A stretch of DNA of 64,000 bases from Eubacterium sp. (GTDB lineage: Bacteria > Bacillota > Clostridia > Lachnospirales > Lachnospiraceae). The position numbers were made by a program, and so were the translations under genes. The first letter of the stretch is position 1; every line of letters begins with the position of its first letter. This document shows positions 45,496-53,457 of this stretch, piece after piece. The notes under the pieces are model-generated. The model was not told the DNA's origin. It did no database searches and was given only the letters and a program-made list of their open reading frames with translations. The stretch spans positions 59,583 through 123,582 of the forward strand of contig JAIKXQ010000077.1 in assembly GCA_024684035.1 (NCBI GenBank). Reading direction: 5' to 3'.

Positions 45496-45612
45496 GTAAA
45501 AAGAATTTACCCTTCAAAAAATTTTTTTTACAAATTAATAACCCCTTATTAATTATTTATACTCCCCTCGAAATGCTCTGGCAGCTCCCCTGCCGGAGCA
45601 TTTCCTTTTTTT
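45496..45612 (+). ncRNA. Candidate small RNA with C-rich loops
   Basis: A promoter and an intrinsic terminator enclose about 115 nt. It can fold GTAAA/TTTAC (45496-45500/45506-45510) and TTAATAA/TTATTAA with loop CCCC (45535-45552). A single-stranded CTCCCC (45562-45567) follows, then a terminator stem whose loop is CTCCC (45585-45589). C-rich loops that pair with ribosome binding sites are the hallmark of Gram-positive sRNAs such as RsaE/RoxS. No credible ORF is present. Expression is not shown; it could also be a leader of the gene at 45768. Confidence 0.5.
45571..45612 (+). terminator. Terminator of the candidate small RNA
   Basis: AAATGCTC/GAGCATTT extended by GGCAG/CTGCC, then CC and T7. 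Confidence 0.85.
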
Positions 45613-45676
45613 CTCATAGGAAATTGCTCCGCAATCTCTATGAGGCAAAACATTTCGCCTGCGGACTTGTTCCAGG
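45612..45676 (+). repeat. Post-terminator repeat, partial copy E
   Basis: TCTCATAGG with CTATGAGG (45612-45620/45638-45645) and GCAAAAC, then CGCCTGCGGACTTGTTCC, which resembles the right end of copy F. Confidence 0.7.
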
Positions 45677-45702
45677 AAAATAGTGCAGGGGAGACTGCCT
45701 TG

Positions 45703-45711
45703 TGTTATGAT
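45703..45711 (+). promoter_or_regulatory. Extended -10 promoter of the THUMP methyltransferase gene
   Basis: TGTTATGAT is an extended -10 box 57 bases before ATG; no good -35 was seen. Confidence 0.4.
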
Positions 45712-45767
45712 GCATAGAGCAATGAACGTAAAACCTGTACATACACCATAGGAGTCAAACAACACGT

Positions 45768-46934
45768 ATGGATTTATTTGAACTGATCACGCCCTGCCAT
45801 TTTGGGCTGGAGGCGATGATGAAGCGCGAGATCACAGATCTCGGATATGATATAACGGCTGTGGAGGACGGAAAGGTGACCTTCGCCGGAGATGCGGAGG
45901 CGATTGCCTACGCCAATATTTTTCTCCGTACCACGGAGCGGGTGCTCCTGAAAGTGGGAGAATTCAAGGCCACAACCTTTGATGAGCTCTTTGAGAAGAC
46001 GAAGGCTCTTCCCTGGGAACGCTTCATTCCGCAGCACGGAAAGTTCTGGGTGGCAAAGGCCAACTCGGTGAAGAGCAAGCTGTTCAGCCCGTCGGATATT
46101 CAGTCTATTATGAAGAAGGCTATGGTGGAGCGGCTGAGGGAAAAGTATAAGGTGGACTGGTTTCCGGAGGATCAGGAGAGCTATCCGGTTCGTGTGTCGA
46201 TCCTGAAGGACAGGGTGACGGTTTGTCTCGACACCACCGGCGTGTCACTCCACAAGCGCGGATACCGTCAGAACACAACGAAAGCGCCCATCACGGAGAC
46301 ATTGGCTGCGGCTCTTCTCATGCTTACGCCATGGAAGGGGGACAGGATTCTTGTGGATCCCTTCTGCGGCAGCGGAACCTTCTGCATTGAGGCAGCTATG
46401 ATGGCGGCGAATATGGCGCCGGGTATGCACAGGAGTTTTCTGGCGGAGTCCTGGAAGCATCTGATTCCGGAGAAATGCTGGAAGGATGCAAGAGAGGATG
46501 CCGAGGATCGCGTGGATCTGTCGGTAAAAACCAATATTCAGGGATACGATCTCGACGAAGAGGCTGTGCGCTTTGCGAGAGAAAACGCGAAGCTGGCAGG
46601 CGTGGATCATCTCATTCATTTCCAGCAGAGATCCGTGGCGGAGCTGTCCCATCCGGGAAAGTACGGCTTTATTGTGACGAACCCGCCCTACGGTGAGAGA
46701 CTGGAAGAGAAGAAGGATCTGCCGGCACTCTATGAGACGCTCGGGGGCAGAACCTTCGGCAAACTCGGCACCTGGTCGCTCTATGTGATCACGGCCTATG
46801 AGGATGCCGAGCGCTATATGGGCCGCAAGGCGGCAAAGAACCGGAAGATTTACAACGGTATGATGAAGACCTACTTCTATCAGTATCCGGGACCGAAACC
46901 CCCGAAGAAAAAGAAAGAACAGGAAGAGATGTGA
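45768..46934 (+). CDS. THUMP-domain class I rRNA methyltransferase (RlmL/YpsC-like)
   Basis: This 388-residue protein has an N-terminal ferredoxin-like/THUMP region (about 1-160, ending LDTTGVSLHKRGYRQ). The methyltransferase domain has PFCGSGTFCIEAA (motif I) and the catalytic IVTNPPYGERL. The family makes N2-methylguanosine in 23S rRNA. A Lys-rich tail (PGPKPPKKKKEQ) ends it. The rdgB gene starts 9 bases later, so the two are one operon. Confidence 0.9.
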   Translation: MDLFELITPCHFGLEAMMKREITDLGYDITAVEDGKVTFAGDAEAIAYANIFLRTTERVLLKVGEFKATTFDELFEKTKALPWERFIPQHGKFWVAKANSVKSKLFSPSDIQSIMKKAMVERLREKYKVDWFPEDQESYPVRVSILKDRVTVCLDTTGVSLHKRGYRQNTTKAPITETLAAALLMLTPWKGDRILVDPFCGSGTFCIEAAMMAANMAPGMHRSFLAESWKHLIPEKCWKDAREDAEDRVDLSVKTNIQGYDLDEEAVRFARENAKLAGVDHLIHFQQRSVAELSHPGKYGFIVTNPPYGERLEEKKDLPALYETLGGRTFGKLGTWSLYVITAYEDAERYMGRKAAKNRKIYNGMMKTYFYQYPGPKPPKKKKEQEEM

Positions 46935-46943
46935 GGTGTGGAG

Positions 46944-47555
46944 ATGAAGCGTGTTATTTTTGCCACAGGCAATGAGAATAAGATGAGGGAGGTTCGCGAG
47001 ATTCTCGCGGAGCTTCCGGTGGAGATTCTGTCGATGAAAGAGGCCGGCATCAGTTCCGACCCGGACGAGAACGGCGAGACCTTTGAGGAGAACGCTCTGA
47101 TCAAGGCAAAAGCGGTTGCGGCTGTTCTTCCGGAACAGCTGAAGGATTCGGTTGTGCTTGCGGATGACTCCGGGCTTGAAGTGGATGCCATGGACAAAAT
47201 GCCGGGGGTCCAGTCCGCCAGATGGATGGGACATGATACTTCCTATCGTATAAAAAACGCGAAGATCATCGAGAATCTGGAGGGGGTTCCTGTAGAGAAG
47301 AGAACTGCCAGATTCGTGGACGCCATCGCTGCCGTGCTTCCGGACGGAAGAGATCTGGTTGTGCGCGGTGTGATTGAAGGAAAAATCGGATACGAGGAAA
47401 AAGGAGAGAATGGTTTCGGATATGACCCGATCTTTATGCTGCCGGATATGAGCCGCAGTACAGCGGAGCTCTCACCGGAAGAGAAGAATGAGATCAGCCA
47501 CCGTGGAAAAGCGCTTCGTCAGATCGCGGAGAAACTCCGGGAGGTTCTTGCCTGA
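46944..47555 (+). CDS. rdgB: XTP/dITP diphosphatase (RdgB/HAM1)
   Basis: ATG at 46944 gives the family start MKRVIFATGNENKMREVREI; a GTG six bases upstream is possible. The 203 residues contain ADDSGLEVDAM, GVQSARW, and the substrate-specific FGYDPIF and SHRGKALRQ. It removes deaminated purine triphosphates (ITP, dITP, XTP) from the pool. The stop overlaps the start of the phosphoesterase gene (TGATG). Confidence 0.93.
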   Translation: MKRVIFATGNENKMREVREILAELPVEILSMKEAGISSDPDENGETFEENALIKAKAVAAVLPEQLKDSVVLADDSGLEVDAMDKMPGVQSARWMGHDTSYRIKNAKIIENLEGVPVEKRTARFVDAIAAVLPDGRDLVVRGVIEGKIGYEEKGENGFGYDPIFMLPDMSRSTAELSPEEKNEISHRGKALRQIAEKLREVLA

Positions 47556-48052
47556 TGAAGATACTGGTCGTCAGTGACACCCACGGGTACGGCGAGATTC
47601 TGGAGAAGATCGTGAAGAAAGAGAATCCCATTGACGTTCTGATCCATTGCGGGGATATTGAGGGTCAGGAAGATCAGATTGTGTCCTGGGCGGGCTGCCG
47701 CACCTTCATGGTCTCCGGAAACAACGACTGGGGATCGGATCTCCCCGGTCAGTTCTTTACCAGTGTCGGCGGGTGCAGGATTTTTGCAACCCACGGGCAC
47801 CGCTATCAGGTCTACATGGGCATTGACCGTCTCGCGGCGGAGGCCGCAAAAAGAGGCGCTGACATCTGTCTCTTCGGACACACGCATATGCCGCTGATCG
47901 CCGAGAAGAACGGAGTGACTGTCATGAACCCGGGCTCTCTGACCTACCCGAGACAGGAGGGGCGGAAGCCTTCCTACGGAATTATCACAGGGGACAAAGA
48001 AAGCGGCTTTTCCTGCGAAATCCGCTATGTGGACAAGCACTCAAAAACGTAA
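47555..48052 (+). CDS. YfcE/MJ0936-type metallophosphoesterase
   Basis: This 165-residue calcineurin-like phosphoesterase has the metal motifs SDTHG, HCGDIEG, GNND, THGH and GHTHMP. Related proteins split simple phosphodiesters; the natural substrate is unknown. It is translationally coupled to rdgB. Confidence 0.9.
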   Translation: MKILVVSDTHGYGEILEKIVKKENPIDVLIHCGDIEGQEDQIVSWAGCRTFMVSGNNDWGSDLPGQFFTSVGGCRIFATHGHRYQVYMGIDRLAAEAAKRGADICLFGHTHMPLIAEKNGVTVMNPGSLTYPRQEGRKPSYGIITGDKESGFSCEIRYVDKHSKT

Positions 48053-48085
48053 CAAAAAAAATATAAAAAAAATTCAAAATCGTTG

Positions 48086-48114
48086 TTGACATCACGGGAA
48101 CCTTATAATATAAT
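48086..48114 (+). promoter_or_regulatory. Promoter of the tRNA cluster
   Basis: TTGACA (48086-48091) and TATAAT (48109-48114), spacer 17, a near-consensus promoter as expected for stable RNA. Confidence 0.85.
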
Positions 48115-48159
48115 ATCCCTTGCGTCAAGCGAAAAGCGAACGGCGGTCATGTCGTAAAT

Positions 48160-48234
48160 CGGGGTGTGGCTCAGTTTGGCTAGAGCGCCTGGTTTGGGAC
48201 CAGGAGGCCGCAAGTTCGAATCTTGTCACCCCGA
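48160..48234 (+). tRNA. tRNA-Pro (anticodon TGG)
   Basis: Acceptor CGGGGTG/CACCCCG, discriminator A; anticodon stem CCTGG/CCAGG with loop TTTGGGA gives TGG. CCA is not encoded. Confidence 0.96.
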
Positions 48235-48235
48235 C

Positions 48236-48306
48236 GCAGGTGTAGTTCAATGGTAGAACACCAGCCTTCCAAGCTGGATACGTGGGTTCGATTCCCATCA
48301 CCTGCT
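48236..48306 (+). tRNA. tRNA-Gly (anticodon TCC)
   Basis: Acceptor GCAGGTG/CACCTGC, discriminator T; anticodon stem CCAGC/GCTGG with loop CTTCCAA gives TCC. It is similar to the minus-strand tRNA-Gly at 39885-39955, which reads with CCC. Confidence 0.96.
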
Positions 48307-48310
48307 TTAT

Positions 48311-48384
<74 letters not shown>

Positions 48385-48425
48385 CTGAAACAGATCATCT
48401 GTTTCTCATCTAATTGAATAGATGT

Positions 48426-48500
48426 GGTGGATATAGCGTAGTTGGTTAACGCGCCAGATTGTGGCTCTGGAGACCAAGGGTTCGAATCCCTTTATCCACC
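48426..48500 (+). tRNA. tRNA-His (anticodon GTG)
   Basis: Acceptor GTGGATA/TATCCAC with the extra G at position -1 (48426) opposite discriminator C, the identity mark of tRNA-His. The anticodon loop TTGTGGC gives GTG. Confidence 0.96.
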
Positions 48501-48519
48501 CTGGCCGAATGGCGAACGA

Positions 48520-48591
48520 TGGGCTATCGCCAAGCGGTAAGGCACAGCACTTTGACTGCTGCATGCGCCGGTTCGAATCCGGCTGGCCCAG
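48520..48591 (+). tRNA. tRNA-Gln (anticodon TTG)
   Basis: Acceptor TGGGCTA/TGGCCCA with the weak U1-A72 pair usual for tRNA-Gln; anticodon stem CAGCA/TGCTG with loop CTTTGAC gives TTG. Confidence 0.95.
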
Positions 48592-48598
48592 ATTCTTT

Positions 48599-48671
48599 GG
48601 AGCATTAGCTCAGGTGGTAGAGCACTTGACTTTTAATCAAGTTGTCCGGGGTTCGAGTCCCCGATGCTTCA
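48599..48671 (+). tRNA. tRNA-Lys (anticodon TTT)
   Basis: Acceptor GGAGCAT/ATGCTTC (one G-T pair), discriminator A; anticodon stem CTTGA/TCAAG with loop CTTTTAA gives TTT. It is the last of six tRNAs in this transcript. Confidence 0.95.
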
Positions 48672-48676
48672 CGATG

Positions 48677-48708
48677 AGGTGAATGCTGTTAAGGCATTCA
48701 CCTTTTTT
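48677..48708 (+). terminator. Terminator of the tRNA cluster
   Basis: AGGTGAATGC/GCATTCACCT with a 7-base loop and T6. Confidence 0.92.
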
Positions 48709-48712
48709 GTTA

Positions 48713-48885
48713 TCTCATAGGAAATTGCTTCGCATTCCCTATGAGACAAAATGCTCCGCGGGATGCGCAGCTCGCAGATAAGAAGATCGCTTACGCGATT
48801 CTGCTCGCGCGCCTTTCGTCCTGCTGCGCTCCCCTCAGGATTGAGGGGATGGAGGAGTCGAAGTCCGCTTGCGGACTTTGTTCCA
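48713..48885 (+). repeat. Post-terminator repeat, long variant (copy F)
   Basis: It starts with the standard hairpin TCTCATAGG/CCTATGAGA and CAAAATGCTCCGCGGGATGCGC. A different right half follows: AGATCGC/GCGATTCT, CCCCTCA/TGAGGGG and AAGTCCGC/GCGGACTT hairpins. The right half is shared with 33542-33632 and partly with 59750-59822. Confidence 0.8.
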
Positions 48886-48907
48886 GATATATTTTTGTCG
48901 ATATTAT
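48878..48907 (+). promoter_or_regulatory. Promoter of tRNA-Leu, -35 supplied by the repeat
   Basis: TTGTTC (48878-48883) is the right end of repeat copy F; TATTAT (48902-48907) follows after 18 bases, close to the tRNA start. Confidence 0.55.
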
Positions 48908-48913
48908 AAACAG

Positions 48914-48994
48914 GCGGCTATGGCGGAATTGGCAGACGCGATGGGTTTAGGTCCCATTGGGATGACCGTGCAGGTTCGAGTCCTGTTAGCCGCA
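48914..48994 (+). tRNA. tRNA-Leu (anticodon TAG)
   Basis: Acceptor GCGGCTA/TAGCCGC, discriminator A; anticodon stem ATGGG/CCCAT with loop TTTAGGT gives TAG. A long variable arm marks it as class II. It is separated from the other tRNAs by repeat copy F. Confidence 0.94.
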
Positions 48995-49353
48995 TATCTT
49001 CATTTCTGAAAAAGAATCCCAGTTTATTTTGAGTTGAATATGGTTTTATTTGTTTTATATTTCTGAATTTGTACATTTCCGGATCTATAATCATTGTATT
49101 GTGTTTTTATTTTCTATTCTGATTTTTATTTAAATATATAGTTAAGTTCGTATTGTTGATTGTACTGGTATTTATATTTTGATTTGTAGTTTTATTCATA
49201 TTCTAATTTAATCATCATAATTATTTTGTATTCTTTATCCTGTGAACGGTGTGTAGAGTGATCATGTCTGTATACATGGTCTGACGAAGGTTTGCGGGGC
49301 GCAGTGTGATCTTTTTTGGGATCGAAGAAGAAAAAAATCGTCAGGAGGAAGTT
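48995..49353 (+). other. T-rich gap upstream of rho
   Basis: About 250 bases (49000-49250) are strongly A+T-rich and G/C-poor on the + strand, unlike the balanced composition of neighbouring genes. No ORF with family sequence, hairpin or tRNA was seen. A possible -10 TATAAT lies at 49086-49091. As RNA it would be U-rich and unstructured just ahead of the gene for Rho. Confidence 0.5.
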
Positions 49354-50871
49354 ATGGGCGAGGGAAATATTGATATGAACGTGCTGAGAGCCAGATATGA
49401 GACTCTTCAGATGAAGGAGCTCCGAATGATGGCCAAAGATTTTGGGATCAAGGCAGTCAGCGGACTTCGGAAAGATGCTCTCATTGAGGGGATCCTTGCG
49501 CATGTGAGAAGTCTGCAGGAAGAGAATTCCGCGGAGGATCGCGAGGAGAGCGAAGAGGAGCTGCAGGCTCCGGAAGATTCATCCGAAGAGGAAAACTATC
49601 CGGAGGAGGATTCGGCACAGCGCAGAAATGCCGGCGGTGACCGCGACAACCGGAAGGGCTTCCGCAGAAGAAACAACGGCCGTCAGGATGCGGATCAGCG
49701 AAACAGCGAAGAGGAGTCCATCCGCAACGAGCTCGGGGATCTTGACAGTGGATCCATGGCCAGCGGTATTCTGGAGATCACGAAAGACGGCTACGGTTTT
49801 ATCCGTTCCGACAATTATCTCTCCGGCAGCGACGACGTGTACGTTTCGCCGACACAGATCCGCAGACTGAGACTTCGCACCGGTGATATCATTACCGGAA
49901 ACACCCGTGTGAAGACACAGAACGAGAAGTTCTCGGCTCTTCTGTATGTAAACAGCATCAACGGCCAGCGTCCTTCAGAGATGGGACGACGGATCCGCTT
50001 TGAAGATATGACGCCGATTTTCCCCAATGAGAGAATCCATCTGGAGAGACCGGGCGGAAGTCTTGCCATGAGAATCACCGACCTTGTGAGTCCTATCGGA
50101 AAAGGCCAGCGAGGAATGATCGTGTCGCCTCCGAAGGCCGGTAAGACAACCCTGCTCAAGGACGCTGCGAAATCCATTCTGAGAAACAATCCGGAGATGC
50201 ACATCATCATCCTTCTCATCGATGAGCGGCCGGAGGAGGTTACCGACATCCGGGAGACGGTTATGGGCCCCAATGTGGAAGTGGTATATTCCACCTTCGA
50301 TGAATTGCCGGAGCATCACCGCAGAGTATCGGAGATGACCATTGAGAGAGCGAAGCGTCTGGTGGAGATGCATAAAGACGTCACGATTTTTATCGACAGC
50401 ATCACCCGTCTGGCGAGGGCATACAACCAGGTAGTCCCGGCCAGCGGAAGAACCCTCTCCGGAGGTCTTGATCCGGCGGCCCTGCACATGCCGAAGAAAT
50501 TCTTCGGAGCAGCGAGAAATATGAGAGAAGGCGGAAGCCTTACCATTCTTGCAACCGCCCTTGTAGATACCGGAAGCAAGATGGACGATGTCGTATACGA
50601 GGAGTTCAAAGGAACCGGAAATATGGAGCTGGTGCTCGACCGCAGACTGCAGGAGAGAAGAGTATTCCCGGCCATTGACCTCATCAAGTCCGGAACCAGA
50701 AGAGAAGATCTCCTTCTGGATCCTGAAGAACTTGAGGCAGCCACCAATATGCGCCGCGCGTTGAACGGCCTCAAGGCAGAAGAGGCGGCAGAAAACGTCC
50801 TCAGTATGTTCGCAAAGACAAAGACAAACAGAGAACTCGTGCAGGTACTCCGCAAGACAAAAATCATCTGA
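49354..50871 (+). CDS. rho: Transcription termination factor Rho with disordered insert
   Basis: ATG at 49354 follows CAGGAGG; a frame opening at 49306 has no family sequence. The 505 residues contain the Rho N-terminal helix bundle (about 8-52) and a charged low-complexity insert at about 55-128 (Glu/Asp-rich, then Arg/Gly/Asn-rich). The RNA-binding cold-shock-like domain lies at about 135-205, then Walker A PPKAGKTT at 259-266 and the ATPase core (LIDERPEEVTDI, DSITRLARAYN). Rho is a ring helicase that ends transcription of untranslated RNA. The insert makes it about 85 residues longer than the E. coli protein. Confidence 0.96.
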   Translation: MGEGNIDMNVLRARYETLQMKELRMMAKDFGIKAVSGLRKDALIEGILAHVRSLQEENSAEDREESEEELQAPEDSSEEENYPEEDSAQRRNAGGDRDNRKGFRRRNNGRQDADQRNSEEESIRNELGDLDSGSMASGILEITKDGYGFIRSDNYLSGSDDVYVSPTQIRRLRLRTGDIITGNTRVKTQNEKFSALLYVNSINGQRPSEMGRRIRFEDMTPIFPNERIHLERPGGSLAMRITDLVSPIGKGQRGMIVSPPKAGKTTLLKDAAKSILRNNPEMHIIILLIDERPEEVTDIRETVMGPNVEVVYSTFDELPEHHRRVSEMTIERAKRLVEMHKDVTIFIDSITRLARAYNQVVPASGRTLSGGLDPAALHMPKKFFGAARNMREGGSLTILATALVDTGSKMDDVVYEEFKGTGNMELVLDRRLQERRVFPAIDLIKSGTRREDLLLDPEELEAATNMRRALNGLKAEEAAENVLSMFAKTKTNRELVQVLRKTKII

Positions 50872-50891
50872 TGGGGAATTGCGGATTTTCC

Positions 50892-50920
50892 TTGCAATTC
50901 GTATATTGGTATGGTACAAT
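50892..50920 (+). promoter_or_regulatory. Promoter of rpmE
   Basis: TTGCAA (50892-50897) and TACAAT (50915-50920), spacer 17. Confidence 0.7.
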
Positions 50921-51029
50921 TTTCACGCTGTCAATCAGATACCGACCGCAGAATCGCCTTTGGACGGAAGCGGAGAGTTGAGACACAGTTCACAGAGAAA
51001 TCGAGTATTCCAGAAAGAGGTGAAAATTC

Positions 51030-51230
51030 ATGAGAGAGGGAATCCATCCGGAGTATTATCAGGCAACAGTTACTTGCAACTGCGGTAATACTTTCACAGT
51101 AGGATCTACAAAGCAGGATATCCACGTTGAGATTTGTTCCAAGTGCCATCCGTTCTACACAGGACAGCAGAAGGCAAGCACAGCACGTGGTCGTATCGAG
51201 CAGTTCAATAAGAAATACGGACGTAAGTAA
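51030..51230 (+). CDS. rpmE: 50S ribosomal protein L31, zinc type
   Basis: This 66-residue protein has Cys16, Cys18, Cys36 and Cys39 (CNCG and CSKCH), the zinc-binding form. It bridges the two ribosomal subunits. AAAGAGGTG precedes ATG. Rho-rpmE neighbourhood is usual in Firmicutes. Confidence 0.97.
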   Translation: MREGIHPEYYQATVTCNCGNTFTVGSTKQDIHVEICSKCHPFYTGQQKASTARGRIEQFNKKYGRK

Positions 51231-51245
51231 TTTGAATTATATTTT

Positions 51246-51277
51246 GGAGGGCTGGAAACATCCGGCCCTCCTTTTTT
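51246..51277 (+). terminator. Terminator of rpmE
   Basis: GGAGGGCTGGA/TCCGGCCCTCC (11 bp, one G-T pair) with loop AACA and T6. Confidence 0.9.
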
Positions 51278-51530
51278 GTGTGTCAACGAGCCAAGGATGC
51301 AGCCTCATGCTTGCATGAAAGGCTGCATATTTGGCGAGTGAGGTACATCGAAAGGCGAAGCCTTGAGATGTGCTGCGGGGAATTCGATAGAATTCCCCGT
51401 CACACAAAATGAGTAAAACGATTTGCAACGCAAATCTTTAAGCGCGTGAAACGCGCGGTTTTGCGAATTTAGAGGTAGGGGGATGAACTTGTTCATCCAA
51501 CTGTACAGACAGAATGTATATTTGGTGTGT
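51272..51530 (+). repeat. Multi-hairpin element after the rpmE terminator (K)
   Basis: TTTTTTGTGTG at 51272-51282 can pair with CACACAAAA near 51402-51410. The same span holds ATGCAGCCT/AGGCTGCAT, ACATC/GATGT, GGGGAATTC/GAATTCCCC, GATTTGC/GCAAATC, GCGCGT/ACGCGC and GGATGAAC/GTTCATCC. Its ends follow the same plan as the post-terminator repeat, but the body differs. Confidence 0.5.
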
Positions 51531-51532
51531 TC

Positions 51533-51562
51533 TTTACACCTACCCCTCCCATAGTATATAAT
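51533..51562 (+). promoter_or_regulatory. Promoter of the DUF1385 gene
   Basis: TTTACA (51533-51538) and TATAAT (51557-51562), spacer 18. Confidence 0.7.
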
Positions 51563-51593
51563 AGGTTGATTAACTACGTTTGGAGAATAAACT

Positions 51594-52550
51594 ATGACGA
51601 ATTCCGGAATCGGCGGCCAGGCTGTCATTGAAGGTATTATGATGCGCAACAAGAGCAACTATTCTGTTGGCGTACGTAAACCGGATGGCGAGATTGCCGT
51701 CGAAATATACCCTTATGAGAACTTCATCCATGCGCCGGGGCTTGCAAAAATTCCTCTGATCCGCGGTGTGGTCGCTTTCGTAGACTCGCTGGTCATCGGC
51801 CTCAAATGTCTGATGATTTCCGCGGAGTACTTTGCGGAGGAAGAGGACGAGGAGACGAAGAAAAAGCAGGCGGAGATGTCGGCGGATGAACTGGCTGAAA
51901 AAAAGAAGAAAGAAAAGAAACAGGAAGACCTGCTGATGACGGGTACGCTGATCATATCTCTGGCGGCGGCTATTGCCATTTTCATGATGCTGCCCTATTT
52001 CGTGTCTGATTTTGCCTCAAAGTACATCCACTCGAAATGGCTGGTGTCTCTGTTTGAGGCTGTTTTTCGTGTGGTTATTTTTCTGATTTATCTGCTGCTG
52101 ATCTCGAGGATGAAGGATATACAGAGAACCTTCATGTATCACGGCGCGGAACACAAGTGCATCAACTGTATCGAGAACGGGCTGGAGCTCAATGTGGAAA
52201 ACGTAATGAAGAGCTCCCGTTTTCACAAGCGATGCGGTACCAGCTTCCTGGTGTACGTCATTCTGATAAGCGCGGTGCTGCTGATGTTTGTCCAGGCAGA
52301 ATCCCACATCATGAGAATTGTGCTCCGTCTGCTTCTTGTCCCTGTCATTGCGGGAATTGCCTATGAGTTTATCCGCCTTGCCGGATGTTCGGAGAACAGA
52401 TTTGTGAATGCGCTCTCCAAACCGGGACTTGCCATGCAGAAGCTGACGACGAAGGAGCCGGACGAAACCATGGCTGAAGTTGCGATTGCCGCTGTGGAAG
52501 CTGTATTTGACTGGAAGACATTTATCGGGGAGAATTTTGCAAATGCGTGA
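51594..52550 (+). CDS. DUF1385 membrane protein (YqhQ-like)
   Basis: This 318-residue protein has the family start GIGGQAVIEGIMMR. A charged Lys/Glu segment lies at about 80-115, with membrane segments near 118-142, 155-175, 215-240 and 243-262. The conserved YHGAEHKCINCIENG and FHKRCGTSFL stretches carry His and Cys residues likely to bind metal or be catalytic. The function is not known. It is coupled to prmC by an 8-base overlap, an arrangement common in Clostridia. Confidence 0.9.
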   Translation: MTNSGIGGQAVIEGIMMRNKSNYSVGVRKPDGEIAVEIYPYENFIHAPGLAKIPLIRGVVAFVDSLVIGLKCLMISAEYFAEEEDEETKKKQAEMSADELAEKKKKEKKQEDLLMTGTLIISLAAAIAIFMMLPYFVSDFASKYIHSKWLVSLFEAVFRVVIFLIYLLLISRMKDIQRTFMYHGAEHKCINCIENGLELNVENVMKSSRFHKRCGTSFLVYVILISAVLLMFVQAESHIMRIVLRLLLVPVIAGIAYEFIRLAGCSENRFVNALSKPGLAMQKLTTKEPDETMAEVAIAAVEAVFDWKTFIGENFANA

Positions 52551-53391
52551 GGAATGTCATTCACTTCGTCACTGGTATCACTACGGCGAGGAGCTTCTCG
52601 CCGGGGCAGGGATGCCGGATGCAAAAACGGACGCCTGGCTGCTTCTTGAATATGCGGCCGGCATCACCCGCAGTTTTTATACCCTGCATATGAATGATCC
52701 CATGGATAATTCTGTAGCGGAGGCCTATGAGCAGTATCTGCAGAGGCGCCTCGGTCATTTTCCCGTACAGCATATTACGGGAGAAGCCTGGTTCTGCGGA
52801 TACAGTTTTTATGTGACGGAGGATGTGCTGATCCCCAGACAGGACACAGAGGTGCTGGTGGAAGAGGCTCTGCGCGTTCTGCGTCCCGGAATGAGAATTC
52901 TGGATATGTGTACGGGAAGCGGCTGTATTCTCCTGAGCCTTCTGAAAGGCAGGGAGGTTACCGGCACTGCCGTGGATCTGTCTCCGGCCGCCCTTGCGGT
53001 GGCCGAGGAAAACCGGAAAAGACTGGGAATTGAGGAGGATCAGGTGAAGTTTCTTCACAGTGACCTCTTTGAAAAGGTGGAAGACTGCTTTGACATGATC
53101 GTCACAAATCCGCCCTATATCCCGACAGAAGTTTGTCAGGAGCTTGATCCGGAGGTCAGAGATCACGAGCCGATGATGGCTCTGGACGGCCGCCAAGACG
53201 GCCTGTATTTTGAGAGAAAAATTGCGGAGGACGCAAAAGCGTACCTGAAGAAAGACGCCATGATTTTTATGGAGATCGGCTATGATCAGGGAGACGCCAT
53301 GCGGGAGATCCTCCTTTCCCTCGGCTATAAGGATGTCCGGATTGTCCGGGATCTCGGGGGCAATGACCGGGTGGCCTGTGGCCGCAGGTAG
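52543..53391 (+). CDS. prmC: Peptide chain release factor N5-glutamine methyltransferase
   Basis: ATG at 52543 overlaps the previous stop; a longer frame from 52480 lies in that gene. The 282 residues have an N-terminal helical domain, SAM motif LDMCTGSGCI and the catalytic NPPY at 189-192. It methylates the Gln of the GGQ motif in release factors, here encoded by the next gene. Confidence 0.95.
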   Translation: MREECHSLRHWYHYGEELLAGAGMPDAKTDAWLLLEYAAGITRSFYTLHMNDPMDNSVAEAYEQYLQRRLGHFPVQHITGEAWFCGYSFYVTEDVLIPRQDTEVLVEEALRVLRPGMRILDMCTGSGCILLSLLKGREVTGTAVDLSPAALAVAEENRKRLGIEEDQVKFLHSDLFEKVEDCFDMIVTNPPYIPTEVCQELDPEVRDHEPMMALDGRQDGLYFERKIAEDAKAYLKKDAMIFMEIGYDQGDAMREILLSLGYKDVRIVRDLGGNDRVACGRR

Positions 53392-53457
53392 CAGTTATCA
53401 TTATATTTGGAAGATCAGCGGCGTCAGCCGCCGTCAGAATAGTTTGGAGGAAAAAAT

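Noticed and set aside
45489..45683. 64-residue ORF over the candidate small RNA
   Set aside because: No ribosome binding site, runs through a terminator and a repeat, and its composition reflects A/T tracts.
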